Shown here: positions 35,100-43,513 of the stretch, piece by piece
Position numbering within the stretch: the first letter of the stretch is position 1
Layout: the number at the start of each line of letters is the position of its first letter
Assembly (NCBI GenBank): GCA_963711255.1
Contig: CAVQDO010000003.1
Coordinates: forward strand, 5,048-69,047
Direction: 5' to 3'
From: GCA-2746365 sp963711255
GTDB taxonomy: Bacteria > Pseudomonadota > Gammaproteobacteria > SZUA-229
DNA: 64,000 nucleotides
The notes under the pieces: model-generated
Databases searched by the model: none
Told to the model about the DNA's origin: nothing
The model's input: the letters and a program-made list of their open reading frames with translations, nothing else
Program-made: the position numbers and the translations under genes

Positions 35100-35321
35100 A
35101 TGAAACAGACGCAACAAAATAACCCGCTGCACGGTAAAACGCTGGAGCACATTGTAAGCGGCCTGGTCGAGCATTATGGCTGGGCTGAACTTGGCCGGCG
35201 TATAGATATACGCTGTTTTACCCATGACCCCTCGATAAAATCCAGTCTTAAATTTTTAAGAAAAACGCCCTGGGCAAGAACAAAAGTGGAAGAACTGTAT
35301 CTCGCCATGCTGACAGAATAA
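35100..35321 (+). CDS. VF530 family DNA-binding protein (DUF2132)
   Basis: This 73-residue protein is the complete VF530 fold: NPLHGKTLEHIVSGLVEHYG, then RRIDIRCFTHDPSIKSSLKF and LRKTPWARTKVEELYL. The family was named from a Vibrio fischeri structure and is predicted to bind DNA; its cellular role is not known. It lies 60 bases upstream of the CvfB-like gene. Confidence 0.9.
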   Translation: MKQTQQNNPLHGKTLEHIVSGLVEHYGWAELGRRIDIRCFTHDPSIKSSLKFLRKTPWARTKVEELYLAMLTE

Positions 35322-35380
35322 AAAATCGTGGTGGCTGTATAATGCAGTTATTGTTATCGCTGTATTGTTGAGTAAATATC

Positions 35381-36214
35381 ATGATAAATATCGGACAGGT
35401 CTACGAGTTAGAGGTAGTGAAAATTGTAGATTTTGGTGTCTACCTTGATGCTGAAAATTTAGGTGAAGTTTTATTGCCCGGTAAAAATGCACCGGAAGAT
35501 GTATCTGTCGGTGATACTGTGGAAGTTTTTTTATATCTCGATTCTGAAGGACGTCCGGTTGCAACCAATAAAGAACCTGTAGCAGTTGTCGGCGAGTTCG
35601 CATATTTAAAGGTCGTCAGCAGCTCCAGTGTCGGTGCTTTTCTCGACTGGGGTCTGGATAAAGATGTGCTGGTGCCTTTTGCTGAGCAGCATCGGCCAAT
35701 GGAGCTTGGGCGTTACTACCTGGTTTACCTGTATATTGGGCTAGATGGCAGAATTGTGGCTTCGTCAAAAATAGACAAGTTTCTCGATGATGAAAGGCCG
35801 CATGACTTTAAACCGCAACAGGCGGTAGATATTATCATCGCGAATAGTACCGAGCTGGGTTATAAAGCTATTGTTAATCATAGCCACTGGGGTGTGCTGT
35901 ATAAAAATGAAGTACACCAGCGATTGAGTTTTGGCCAGTCTATGAAAGCCTATATCAAGCATATACGGCCTGATGGGAAAATTGATCTAAGCCTTCAGGG
36001 CGGTCAGGAGACCCGCGACAAATACAGCCAGACCATTTTGAATTATTTAGAAAAACAGAATGGCTTTGCCGCTGTGCATGACAAATCTGATCCTGAATTA
36101 ATTTCAGATCTGTTCGGTATGAGTAAGGGTGCATTTAAAAAAGCGATAGGCGGTCTGTATAAGCAGCGTATTATCAGTATTGAAAAGGACGGTATTCGTT
36201 TGCTGGAAAAATGA
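35381..36214 (+). CDS. CvfB-like S1 RNA-binding protein
   Basis: The 277-residue protein contains tandem S1-like OB folds and a C-terminal winged helix, as in CvfB (YitL). Seen are GQVYELEVVKIVDFGVYLDA, VGAFLDWGLDKDVLVPFAEQ, GVLYKNEVHQRLSFGQSMKA and YIKHIRPDGKIDLSLQ. The final SKGAFKKAIGGLYKQRII is the winged-helix part. CvfB in Staphylococcus affects virulence-gene expression through RNA binding; the function here is inferred. The length is typical. Confidence 0.9.
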   Translation: MINIGQVYELEVVKIVDFGVYLDAENLGEVLLPGKNAPEDVSVGDTVEVFLYLDSEGRPVATNKEPVAVVGEFAYLKVVSSSSVGAFLDWGLDKDVLVPFAEQHRPMELGRYYLVYLYIGLDGRIVASSKIDKFLDDERPHDFKPQQAVDIIIANSTELGYKAIVNHSHWGVLYKNEVHQRLSFGQSMKAYIKHIRPDGKIDLSLQGGQETRDKYSQTILNYLEKQNGFAAVHDKSDPELISDLFGMSKGAFKKAIGGLYKQRIISIEKDGIRLLEK

Positions 36215-36253
36215 TAGTCTGGGCATAGGTGATAATTAATATAGGGCATTTTC

Positions 36254-36520
36254 ATGAGCGAACAACAAATCGAAGTGCGAGTTACAGAAACGGATGCGGT
36301 GATGAAAGTGTCGGTCTATAGCAAGCGGGAAGACAAAATTGAAGTGGTATTAGGTGAAGGTGTGCATAGTGTCAAATGTGAACTGCTGCCAACAGCTAAT
36401 GGCATGGCTTACGCAGGTTCTGCCATGGGGCGAGAGATTGTTTATGAAAGGAGCCGGGACCAGGTCCGCGCAGATGTCGAACTGGAAAATCACGATTACC
36501 GTGACTCAAGAAGGCGTTAA
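36254..36520 (+). CDS. Hypothetical small soluble protein
   Basis: I do not recognise this 88-residue protein. It has an alternating beta pattern (IEVRVTETDAVMKVSVYSKR, KIEVVLGEGVHSVKCELLPT) that suggests a small beta-sandwich, and it ends in a basic tail of arginines. A conserved-looking AYAGSAMGREIVYERSRDQV lies near the end. It starts 39 bases after the CvfB-like gene and may be co-transcribed with it. Confidence 0.5.
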   Translation: MSEQQIEVRVTETDAVMKVSVYSKREDKIEVVLGEGVHSVKCELLPTANGMAYAGSAMGREIVYERSRDQVRADVELENHDYRDSRRR

Positions 36521-36610
36521 TTTAGAAGCGGGATTTTGAGCTCCGTTCAGTTCAAACTTTATTCACGATGATGTACTATTCAGTAATGATTAGCATGAAC
36601 TGGAATTAGT

Positions 36611-37495
36611 ATGAATTGGGATGGGTTTCGTTACTTTATAGCGGCAGCTGAAGCAGGTAGTTTATCAGGCGCAGCAAAAAAACTGGACTCAAATCAGTCT
36701 ACAGTGGGACGTCACATAGACGCTCTGGAGCAAGCGTTAGCCATCAAGTTGTTTCAACGTTCGGTTAAAGGTTTAAGCCTTACCAAAGAGGGCCAGGCTG
36801 TATTTGAACAGTCACAGAATATTCAAAAAACGGTTGTGAAAATACAGCGCGTTGTGCAGGGTAACGAGAAGACCGCATGTGGCACAGTAAGGCTGTCATT
36901 ACCTGAAGGCCTTGGACAGGAAGTATTAATACCAGCGCTGGATAAATTTTATCAGCAATATCCCGATGTTAAACTTATATTTAATGTTTCTGCGACGACC
37001 GCAAACCTGACTCAGGGTGAGACAGATGTCAGTGTACGTTTGTTCAGACCGGAAGAGTCGGACCTGGTGATCAAGTATCTGGGTGAGATGAAAATGGGTG
37101 TCTATGCCTCCAGAACATATGAGAAAAATCATGGCATACCTAAAGGTTTAAGGGATTTACGAAAGCACCGGGTAATCACTTATGGTGATCATTTATCGGT
37201 TCTGCCAGAAAATCAGTGGCTGCTGAATCATTCGGACGAGTCTTTAAGAGTATTGCGCAGTGACAGTACCGTTACCCGTTTTAAGGCAGCATTATCTGGT
37301 GTTGGCATTTCACTGCAACCCGATGTGCTGGCTCATACAACCCCGGAATTAATACACTTATTTAGATCTGCCAGGTTACCCGCGCATAAAGTCTGGCTGG
37401 TTTATCACAAGGATGTAAGGCATATGACGCGGATACGCGCCATAACTGATTTTATTTCTCAATGTCTGGGAGATATGCTCAGCGATAAAACATAA
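36611..37495 (+). CDS. LysR family transcriptional regulator
   Basis: The 294-residue protein has a LysR winged helix-turn-helix at the N-terminus (FRYFIAAAEAGSLSGAAKKL, STVGRHIDALEQAL, LFQRSVKGLSLTKEGQ). An effector-binding domain follows. The inducer cannot be read. Unlike most LysR genes it is not divergent from its nearest neighbour; a DsrE-family gene follows 83 bases later on the same strand. Its N-terminus (MNWDGFRYF) resembles the CrgA/AaeR group. Confidence 0.92.
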   Translation: MNWDGFRYFIAAAEAGSLSGAAKKLDSNQSTVGRHIDALEQALAIKLFQRSVKGLSLTKEGQAVFEQSQNIQKTVVKIQRVVQGNEKTACGTVRLSLPEGLGQEVLIPALDKFYQQYPDVKLIFNVSATTANLTQGETDVSVRLFRPEESDLVIKYLGEMKMGVYASRTYEKNHGIPKGLRDLRKHRVITYGDHLSVLPENQWLLNHSDESLRVLRSDSTVTRFKAALSGVGISLQPDVLAHTTPELIHLFRSARLPAHKVWLVYHKDVRHMTRIRAITDFISQCLGDMLSDKT

Positions 37496-37578
37496 AAAGC
37501 TGAATTGGTACCCCTGTATTTTATATTGTTTTTATTGACGGGGTATCATTAAACTTGGCTGTATATTCAGGAGGAACT

Positions 37579-38082
37579 ATGCGTACAGTTACAGTCTTTC
37601 TTTTGTGCTTTCTGCCATTCACATGCTTTGCTGAGGGTGCAACTCGTGTGCAAACACCATACGCTGAACCAAAAGTGGTTTACGATTTTTATTTTGATGA
37701 ACCCGCAAAGATAAATTCGGCACTGTACTGGGTGCGTTCACTGATGAACCCCTTAAGTGAGGAGCCATATAACTATTCTCCCGATTTTATGGATATTGTC
37801 GTTGTTATACATGGCACTGAAATAGTGACTCTCGCAGAAAAAAATTATAAAAAGTACAAAGACGCGGTTGAACGCATGCGATATTATTCTGAGCTTGGTG
37901 TAAAGTTCAGAGTCTGTGGGCTGGCTGCTGCTGATTACGATTATGCAGACAGTGATTTTTATGATTTTATAGAGGTTGCGCCTTCTGCTATTACCGAATT
38001 GGCGCACTGGCAGCAACAGGGTTACTCTCTTATTACGCCAAATATAATGAGTAAAAAGTACGCTATCGATGATATCCGATGA
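37579..38082 (+). CDS. Secreted DsrE/DsrF-like protein
   Basis: The protein has a signal peptide (TVTVFLLCFLPFTCFAEG) and a DsrE-like alpha/beta body: DIVVVIHGTEIVTLAEKNYK, MRYYSELGVKFRVCGLAAAD and an AITELAHWQQQGYSLITP end. The Cys in FRVCGL sits where DsrE proteins keep a functional cysteine. Cytoplasmic DsrE proteins relay sulfur; a periplasmic location suggests a different redox role. ATG 37579 is chosen because AGGAGG lies four bases upstream; a TTG at 37555 is not credible. It follows a LysR gene. Confidence 0.75.
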   Translation: MRTVTVFLLCFLPFTCFAEGATRVQTPYAEPKVVYDFYFDEPAKINSALYWVRSLMNPLSEEPYNYSPDFMDIVVVIHGTEIVTLAEKNYKKYKDAVERMRYYSELGVKFRVCGLAAADYDYADSDFYDFIEVAPSAITELAHWQQQGYSLITPNIMSKKYAIDDIR

Positions 38083-38110
38083 GCTTTTGGTTCTGTATGA
38101 AAAATGAATT

Positions 38111-38127
38111 TAGCCTTCAGAAGGCTA
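38111..38127. terminator. Short hairpin in convergent intergenic region
   Basis: TAGCCTTC-A-GAAGGCTA is an eight-base-pair perfect inverted repeat in the 69-base gap between the convergent DsrE-like and amine oxidase genes. No T-tract follows on either strand, so terminator function is only possible. Confidence 0.3.
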
Positions 38128-38151
38128 GAGTATCAATTCGATAAAAGTAAT

Positions 38152-39252
38152 CTAAATAATGTAGCCAAGTGCGTCATCCGCACTTTCCAGTGCGCCTTCA
38201 ATATAGCCGCCATGTTCACGGGCAACTTCAGTACCAGCCAGAATTATTTTGTTGTTCCATAAACTGCGAGGCATGTTAGCTGGGTATTGGGGATGACTGG
38301 CTATGCCGCTCAAATCTGTTGCTGTGCTGGTATATTCATCCGTACTCCAGTCCTTGATTTTAATATCTCTGACGTTCTGGCTTTCTTCGCCAAATAATCG
38401 TTTTAGTTGAGCCAGGCTCAGTTCAATAAGCTGTTCCTGTTTTATCTGCTTGCGTTGATTTGCATTCAATCCGACAAAAGAAGTTAGTGCGTAATAGTCT
38501 TCATTTTGCGGTGAACCATCATAGATCTCAGTTAATGGGCCGTGACGACTAATCACTTCACCGGAAAGCTTCTGTTTGCGCCAGAAAGGCTGTTCGTAAA
38601 TAAATAGAATTTTACAATGTGTCGCCATCCAGGTAGGTGTTTCAAGCCACAGCTGATGGATATCATCGGCTAAAGCAGGGTAAAAGTTAATCTTATGCAG
38701 TGCGATGCGAGGCGGTAAGGCTAAGACAACTTGATCGGCGGTATAACTCTGCGTTGTATTATCGCTGCAGACGTCAATTGTTAAAGGTATGTGCGAACCG
38801 GATTCTGGCATTGAAATCGACTGAACCGGTGAGTTCAGTTTGATGGTAGATAGTGGCAGGCCAGATTGCAGGGTGTCGATTAGTTTATGGCAGCCACCGG
38901 CTATACGACAGGACTGCTCATGTGATGATTGATCACTGTAACGTTCGATAGTTTTTGAGTCCTGCTCATATAACAGCTCACCTTCGGTGTATTGCCTGAA
39001 TGTTTTAAGTCCTAATGTTGACAGCAACTGTTGCAGGCGGGGCTGGAACTCAGGCCAGACCCATGCCGGGCCCATATCGATTCTACTGTCGGCATGATCG
39101 CTTAACTGTGGTGATAATATACGACCTCCAGTACGATTACGGGCCTCGAGTAAGGCGCAGTCTTTATTAAGCTTATGTAATCGCCAGGCGGTATACAATC
39201 CACTTAAGCCTGCGCCAATTATTATGACAGAATGATGGTTGTTAGTTGGCAT
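38152..39252 (-). CDS. Flavin monoamine oxidase family protein
   Basis: The 366-residue protein is an FAD-dependent amine oxidase. The dinucleotide fold is VIIIGAGLSGLYTAWRLHKL, followed by ALLEARNRTGGRILSPQLSD. Near the C-terminus are NKIILAGTEVAREHGGYIEG and ALESADDALGY, the family FAD-contact segment. The substrate may be a biogenic amine or polyamine. It is shorter than many members (about 450 residues). It diverges from a small anchored protein gene across 76 bases. Confidence 0.88.
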   Translation of the reverse strand: MPTNNHHSVIIIGAGLSGLYTAWRLHKLNKDCALLEARNRTGGRILSPQLSDHADSRIDMGPAWVWPEFQPRLQQLLSTLGLKTFRQYTEGELLYEQDSKTIERYSDQSSHEQSCRIAGGCHKLIDTLQSGLPLSTIKLNSPVQSISMPESGSHIPLTIDVCSDNTTQSYTADQVVLALPPRIALHKINFYPALADDIHQLWLETPTWMATHCKILFIYEQPFWRKQKLSGEVISRHGPLTEIYDGSPQNEDYYALTSFVGLNANQRKQIKQEQLIELSLAQLKRLFGEESQNVRDIKIKDWSTDEYTSTATDLSGIASHPQYPANMPRSLWNNKIILAGTEVAREHGGYIEGALESADDALGYII

Positions 39253-39328
39253 ACTGGTGTATATTGCCAGATTGAGAAGTTTTCTACTGTTTTTTTATAA
39301 GGTGAATAAATATTATGGTTGAGCTGTA

Positions 39329-39661
39329 ATGGTTAAGTGGCGGGTATTTATAGCCCTGGTTCTACTTGTGATTTTTATTATAGTGATGCAGGTTGATAGA
39401 AATGAGTTGCGGCCGGGGGAGATTTTGCAAAGCGGTAATGTCGAGATTAGCGGGCAATTAACAAATAGTCATGATGTGTTATATGAGAAAAATTTTGAGG
39501 TGCTGCCACGTGTAAGTGTTAAATTAACTGCAGGAAGCGCGAATTTGGAGATTATTGAGCAGCGTGTAGACGGTTTCATTTTTAGTGCTTCAAACCTTGG
39601 TTATAGTGTTGCAGAAGGTGCACATGTGGAGTGGGTGGCAGCAGGTTTGCCAAAGAAGTAA
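39329..39661 (+). CDS. Small membrane-anchored protein, possible H-type-lectin-like fold
   Basis: The 110-residue protein has one N-terminal membrane span (WRVFIALVLLVIFIIVMQV), then a soluble beta-rich domain. The segment FEVLPRVSVKLTAGSANLEI and the later HVEWVAAG resemble the H-type lectin fold, where the pattern is PxVxVxLTA and WxAxG. This is weak evidence and the protein could be an unrelated beta-sandwich. The soluble domain is probably periplasmic. Confidence 0.4.
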   Translation: MVKWRVFIALVLLVIFIIVMQVDRNELRPGEILQSGNVEISGQLTNSHDVLYEKNFEVLPRVSVKLTAGSANLEIIEQRVDGFIFSASNLGYSVAEGAHVEWVAAGLPKK

Positions 39662-39736
39662 CGCTTGTTGCGAGTGTTACTATTACTTACTTAAAAATTA
39701 ATATATTTCAATGTCTTTAAATTTTACGGTGCAATA

Positions 39737-40138
39737 ATGTCTGAGCAAATAGAAAAAGAAGTAACTGCCCAATCCAGTGCAGTTTGGGGTAATCATGTAT
39801 CAGTTCCTGATACGCCTGAAGGTTTTACAGTAAGAACCACCTGCCCTGAAAATATAAATGGGGTTGAAGTGATGCTTGAACAATGGCAGGCGGGTAGTGC
39901 AGAACCACCGCATTCACATCCGGGCGATGATATGACAGTTGTTGTTGAAGGAAAGATGGCGATACAGTTCTATACGCGAGACCCAGATGGGTTAGTGGCA
40001 GACGGTGAAGAAGTTATCTTGAGTAAAGGTGATACGGGTTACATAAAGTCAGGCAGAATCCACGATGCGAAATATATAGAAGAGTGCAAGCTGGTGTACG
40101 TACACGATAAGGCCTTCGGTTTTACTGCGGAAAGCTAA
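39737..40138 (+). CDS. Cupin domain protein
   Basis: The 133-residue protein is a single cupin barrel. The metal-binding motif appears as PPHSHPGDDMTVVVEGKMAI (two His and a downstream acidic residue), and the second motif is GRIHDAKYIEECKL (His). Many such small cupins are isomerases, dioxygenases or binding proteins; the substrate is unknown. It follows the anchored protein by 75 bases on the same strand and converges with a DUF2058 gene. Confidence 0.85.
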   Translation: MSEQIEKEVTAQSSAVWGNHVSVPDTPEGFTVRTTCPENINGVEVMLEQWQAGSAEPPHSHPGDDMTVVVEGKMAIQFYTRDPDGLVADGEEVILSKGDTGYIKSGRIHDAKYIEECKLVYVHDKAFGFTAES

Positions 40139-40155
40139 TAGTATTATTCCTGTTG

Positions 40156-40698
40156 TTACCAGACCAGGTCATCTGGTATCTGGTAGTCTGCGTAGGGGTC
40201 ATTATCGTCAGTAGTCGCTTCTTCTTTCTCAAATATCACAATGCGCTTTGCGTTGCGTTGTTTTATTTTTTCAGCGATTGATGCTGTTACCAGTTCATAA
40301 CGGCCTTCAATTCGGGCAATACCAAGTTTTCCGGCGATAATATTCTGCTTCATTTCTTCATTAATATAGATGCGATTGACTTTTTTGCGATGCTCAAAGT
40401 TGTAAACTATTTCACAGCTTTCATCACGTTTCAGGCAGTTGTTTGAAATTAGCTGATCGATTTCTGCGGATATTGCCTTGTTCCTTGCCTGCTCTTGTTT
40501 TTGTTTATTCAGGGCGCGATCACGCGCAGCTTTTTGTTCGGCGGCCTGTTGTGCTTTAACTTTGGTTTCATCAACGGCTATATTTTTAGTGTTACGCTGT
40601 TGCTTGTTTTTTCTGGATTTTTCCTGGTTAACTTTTTTAACCTGCTGTTTGCTAACCAGTCCTGCTTTAAGTAATTGATCTTGAAATGGATTGTTCAT
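40156..40698 (-). CDS. DUF2058 family protein (YaiL-like)
   Basis: The 180-residue basic protein matches DUF2058: MNNPFQDQLLKAGLVSKQQV at the start, a long Lys/Gln/Ala-rich coiled-coil region, then EIVYNFEHRKKVNRIYINEE and IEGRYELV in the C-terminal domain. Its role is nucleoid or translation related at best; nothing is established here. The extended charged helix and the start pattern make the assignment clear. Confidence 0.85.
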   Translation of the reverse strand: MNNPFQDQLLKAGLVSKQQVKKVNQEKSRKNKQQRNTKNIAVDETKVKAQQAAEQKAARDRALNKQKQEQARNKAISAEIDQLISNNCLKRDESCEIVYNFEHRKKVNRIYINEEMKQNIIAGKLGIARIEGRYELVTASIAEKIKQRNAKRIVIFEKEEATTDDNDPYADYQIPDDLVW

Positions 40699-41031
40699 TT
40701 GTCCAGCTCTATTTAGTCTGTCGTTGTTTATTTGCAGTTGTAGATGCTTGTATTATAACCGTTTAACTGTCTGCTTTCAGGGCTTGTCGTAATTGCGTAG
40801 CATGAGATATAGAAAAAACGATAAACATTTCTCACGATTACAGAATAAATTGTTTTGGCATGAGTGACGAAATAGAAGTTTTAGATATGACGGAAAAGGC
40901 GATGGGATTTATTAAATGAGGAGCATGAAGAAAAAATAACCAAAATGATATAATATAATGTCAATCAGCCGCGGATGAAGTCTTTTATATAAAAACATTC
41001 CATCGACTTGATTAGTGGCTATTAATTTTTT
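40699..41031. other. Intergenic region, no gene seen
   Basis: This 333-base AT-rich gap lies between two leftward genes. It contains a 19-codon frame (40859-40918) that I do not consider a gene. I see no hairpin terminator, repeat or relic. Confidence 0.4.
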
Positions 41032-42786
41032 TTATTCAGAATTAGTGCTGATAGCCGAGCCAAGCTCATTTTGGCTGTAAGGCTTGCTGACCGCCCCCAT
41101 AAAACCGTGTTCTCTGTAGTTTGCCATTACCGGATCATTGCAGTAGCCACTTGATACCAGTGCTTTTACATCAGGGTCAATTTGCTGTATCAGTTTTATT
41201 GCTTCTTTACCACCGATACCCTGGGGAATTGTTAAGTCCATTATTACTATGTCGATTATATTATTCGAGTCAATGGCTTCCTGGTATAGTATTTTTGCAG
41301 CTTCTCCGTCTTCTGCCTGGATGACTTCGTAACCAAGGTTTGTCAGCATCTCTTCTCCGACCTCCCTTAGTAACGGGTCGTCGTCCATAATCATTACGCG
41401 GGCATTTTTACTTTTGTTTTTCATGGCGTGGTTGTCTTGGTGAATTTCGGTAATATCTTCTTCTGTTGCCGGTAAATACAGGGTAAATGTTGTGCCTTTA
41501 TCTGGTATAGAGTCGACAGATATAAATCCATTATGTTTTTTAATAATAGAATAACTCAATGCCAGGCCCAGTCCGCTACCTTCCTGCTTGGTTGTGAAGT
41601 AAGGGTCAAAAATCGAATCTATAATATCTGTGGGAATGCCGATACCGTTATCTTTAACTATAACCTTAATATACTTGTTACATTCAAGGTTCATTGCATT
41701 TTCTGCTTCTGTCACAATAGAATTTTCGCAGTAAATATCCAGTACCCCGCCTTCTGGCATAGCCTGGCGCGCATTGATGGTCAGGTTTTGAATGACCTGG
41801 CTAATTTGTCCGCTGTCGATATCGGCAGTCCATAAATTATTTGGACGATGATAGTTTGCACGCACATTGCTGCCATGCAAATTAAAGTCTGTCGTCTGGT
41901 GAATGATATCCAGAATATTGGCGGCTTTTTTAATCGGTTCTCCACCCCTGGAAAAAGTCAGTAACTGCTTTGTCAGGTCAGCTGCCTGGGTAGATGCGTT
42001 ATACGCTTTTTGAAGAAACTTTTCGGTTTTTTCTGCTGAATTATTGCTATGCGTTGCAAGCTCAATATAGCCCTGTATGATTCCAAGCATGTTATTGAAG
42101 TCATGCGCGATACCGCCTGCCAGCAAGCCGATTGATTCAAGCTTTCTGGCTTTTAGAAACTCTTTCTCTGTGTTCTTTCTGTCAGTAATATCTCGAGTTA
42201 ATGCAACTATTACGGGGTGATCGTTTGACATGAATTTACGTAGCCGTACTTCAACTGGAAAGCTCGAGCCATCTTTTCGCTGCTGTACGCCCTCGACTGT
42301 TAATGTTTTATCGAAATTTAAAGAATCGGCAAATTTTTTATAGTCTGAGTATTTTGTAGGGCCTATTTCGAGATCGGGAACCGACATCGATAATAATTCT
42401 TCGCGGCTATAACCCAGGGTGTCGCAGGCAACCTGGTTGACGTCGATGAATCGTCCTTCATCATTGTGTAAAAACATGGCGTCTGCGGTATTATCAACAA
42501 AAGAACGGTATTGCTGCTGGCTTTCTAACAGGGCAAGGCGGTCAGCGCGTTTTTGCGTTATGTCACGAAAGGCAATAACAGTGCCGGTTATATTGTTATT
42601 GCTGTCTTTTATAGGCGCTTCGCTTATAGAGATGTAACGTTTAATTCCGTCAGCTGATACCAGTTGAATATCGTCGTTATAACGGAAGCATTTTTTCACA
42701 TCTTCGATGCAATCGACGGGGTCACATACTATTTTTTCATCATTAGAAGTTGATGATGTTAAACACGGTATTAAGTTCTTTTCCAC
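41032..42786 (-). CDS. Hybrid histidine kinase, downstream frameshifted part (PAS-PAS-HisKA-HATPase-REC)
   Basis: This 584-residue frame carries the end of one PAS domain (DGIKRYISISEAPIKDSNNN, TGTVIAFRDITQKR), a complete second PAS (FVDNTADAMFLHNDEGRFID), HisKA with His228 in IAHDFNN, an HATPase (NLTINARQAMPEGG, DNGIGI, GSGLGLALS) and a receiver with IMDLTIP and SKPYSQNEL. Its first PAS domain lacks its beginning, which is encoded in another frame by the upstream part at 42743-43513. The GTG at 42786 lies in the overlap and has no strong ribosome-binding site. I read the two as one gene broken by a one-base frameshift; independent translation is less likely. Confidence 0.75.
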   Translation of the reverse strand: MEKNLIPCLTSSTSNDEKIVCDPVDCIEDVKKCFRYNDDIQLVSADGIKRYISISEAPIKDSNNNITGTVIAFRDITQKRADRLALLESQQQYRSFVDNTADAMFLHNDEGRFIDVNQVACDTLGYSREELLSMSVPDLEIGPTKYSDYKKFADSLNFDKTLTVEGVQQRKDGSSFPVEVRLRKFMSNDHPVIVALTRDITDRKNTEKEFLKARKLESIGLLAGGIAHDFNNMLGIIQGYIELATHSNNSAEKTEKFLQKAYNASTQAADLTKQLLTFSRGGEPIKKAANILDIIHQTTDFNLHGSNVRANYHRPNNLWTADIDSGQISQVIQNLTINARQAMPEGGVLDIYCENSIVTEAENAMNLECNKYIKVIVKDNGIGIPTDIIDSIFDPYFTTKQEGSGLGLALSYSIIKKHNGFISVDSIPDKGTTFTLYLPATEEDITEIHQDNHAMKNKSKNARVMIMDDDPLLREVGEEMLTNLGYEVIQAEDGEAAKILYQEAIDSNNIIDIVIMDLTIPQGIGGKEAIKLIQQIDPDVKALVSSGYCNDPVMANYREHGFMGAVSKPYSQNELGSAISTNSE

Positions 42787-43513
42787 GAGCCTGTTCGGAT
42801 GTGAAGCCTGTTAACTGTTCTGCGATTTTGTTGAAGATTAGAATGCGGCCTTCAGTGTCTGTGCTGATAAGGCCATCGGCAATTGAGTCAACGGTGACAG
42901 ATAAGTTTTCGTTGCTATAACGCAGTTTTTCTGCCCATTCATTCTGTTCTTTTATTGATGCTTCACGTTGTAAAATAATGCCAGTTATTGAAGCACAAAT
43001 ATTAAGCAGTCGACGCTGGAAGTAATCGGGGGCTCGTGTGGCAAAACTGGACAGCGCAAAGCTGGCTACTGGCTCTTTTTTTGTATTATGGACGGGGCTT
43101 GACCAGCAGGCGTGAATCTTATAATCGTGCGCAAATTCTTTGATGTTGCCCCAACGGGTGTCTGTTAGCGTATTACAGACATAAACCTCTTCATTATGGT
43201 ATACGGCGTTACCGCACGAGCCATCACCTGCCTTTAAACCGTTCAGGTCATTGATTGCGCTTTCCGGAACGCTGGGTGCAGCCCTGACAAACAATTGCTG
43301 TTTCTGCTTATTAAATAGCATTATTGATGCAACAGCATTCGGTGTTAGCTTTTCTGCTAGCAGGCATAATCGGTCGAGCAGGGCACTGCAGTTTTCACTG
43401 GTGATGAGTTCGCTTAAAATATTACTCTGTAAATCAATGAGTTCTTCGAGTTGTGCCCGTGAAATCTCGGGGCTCTCTGCCGTCTCATTGTTTAATTTAT
43501 TATTTAGCGTCAT
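42743..43513 (-). CDS. Hybrid histidine kinase, upstream frameshifted part (GAF-PAS)
   Basis: This 256-residue frame holds a GAF domain (~35-180; CLLAEKLTPNAVASIMLFNK, GDGSCGNAVYHNEEVYV, HACWSSPVHNTKKEPVASFA) and then the first half of a PAS domain (ADGLISTDTEGRILIFNKIA, EQLTGF, GKELNTVFNIIN). The frame stops at 42743 inside the PAS fold. The rest of that PAS continues at once in the next frame of 41032-42786. Together they would encode about 825 residues: GAF-PAS-PAS-HisKA-HATPase-REC. Removing one base beside the stop joins the frames at the length usual for a PAS domain. Confidence 0.75.
   Translation of the reverse strand: MTLNNKLNNETAESPEISRAQLEELIDLQSNILSELITSENCSALLDRLCLLAEKLTPNAVASIMLFNKQKQQLFVRAAPSVPESAINDLNGLKAGDGSCGNAVYHNEEVYVCNTLTDTRWGNIKEFAHDYKIHACWSSPVHNTKKEPVASFALSSFATRAPDYFQRRLLNICASITGIILQREASIKEQNEWAEKLRYSNENLSVTVDSIADGLISTDTEGRILIFNKIAEQLTGFTSEQARGKELNTVFNIINF

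Noticed and set aside
40859..40918. 19-codon frame in the 333-base gap upstream of DUF2058
   Set aside because: It is short, has no plausible ribosome-binding site and no recognisable domain.
42743..42786. Translational reinitiation or programmed frameshifting joining the two kinase parts
   Set aside because: The GTG at 42786 has no strong ribosome-binding site, and the PAS fold is split in the middle, so two working proteins are unlikely. A plain frameshift is the simpler reading, although sequencing error cannot be excluded.
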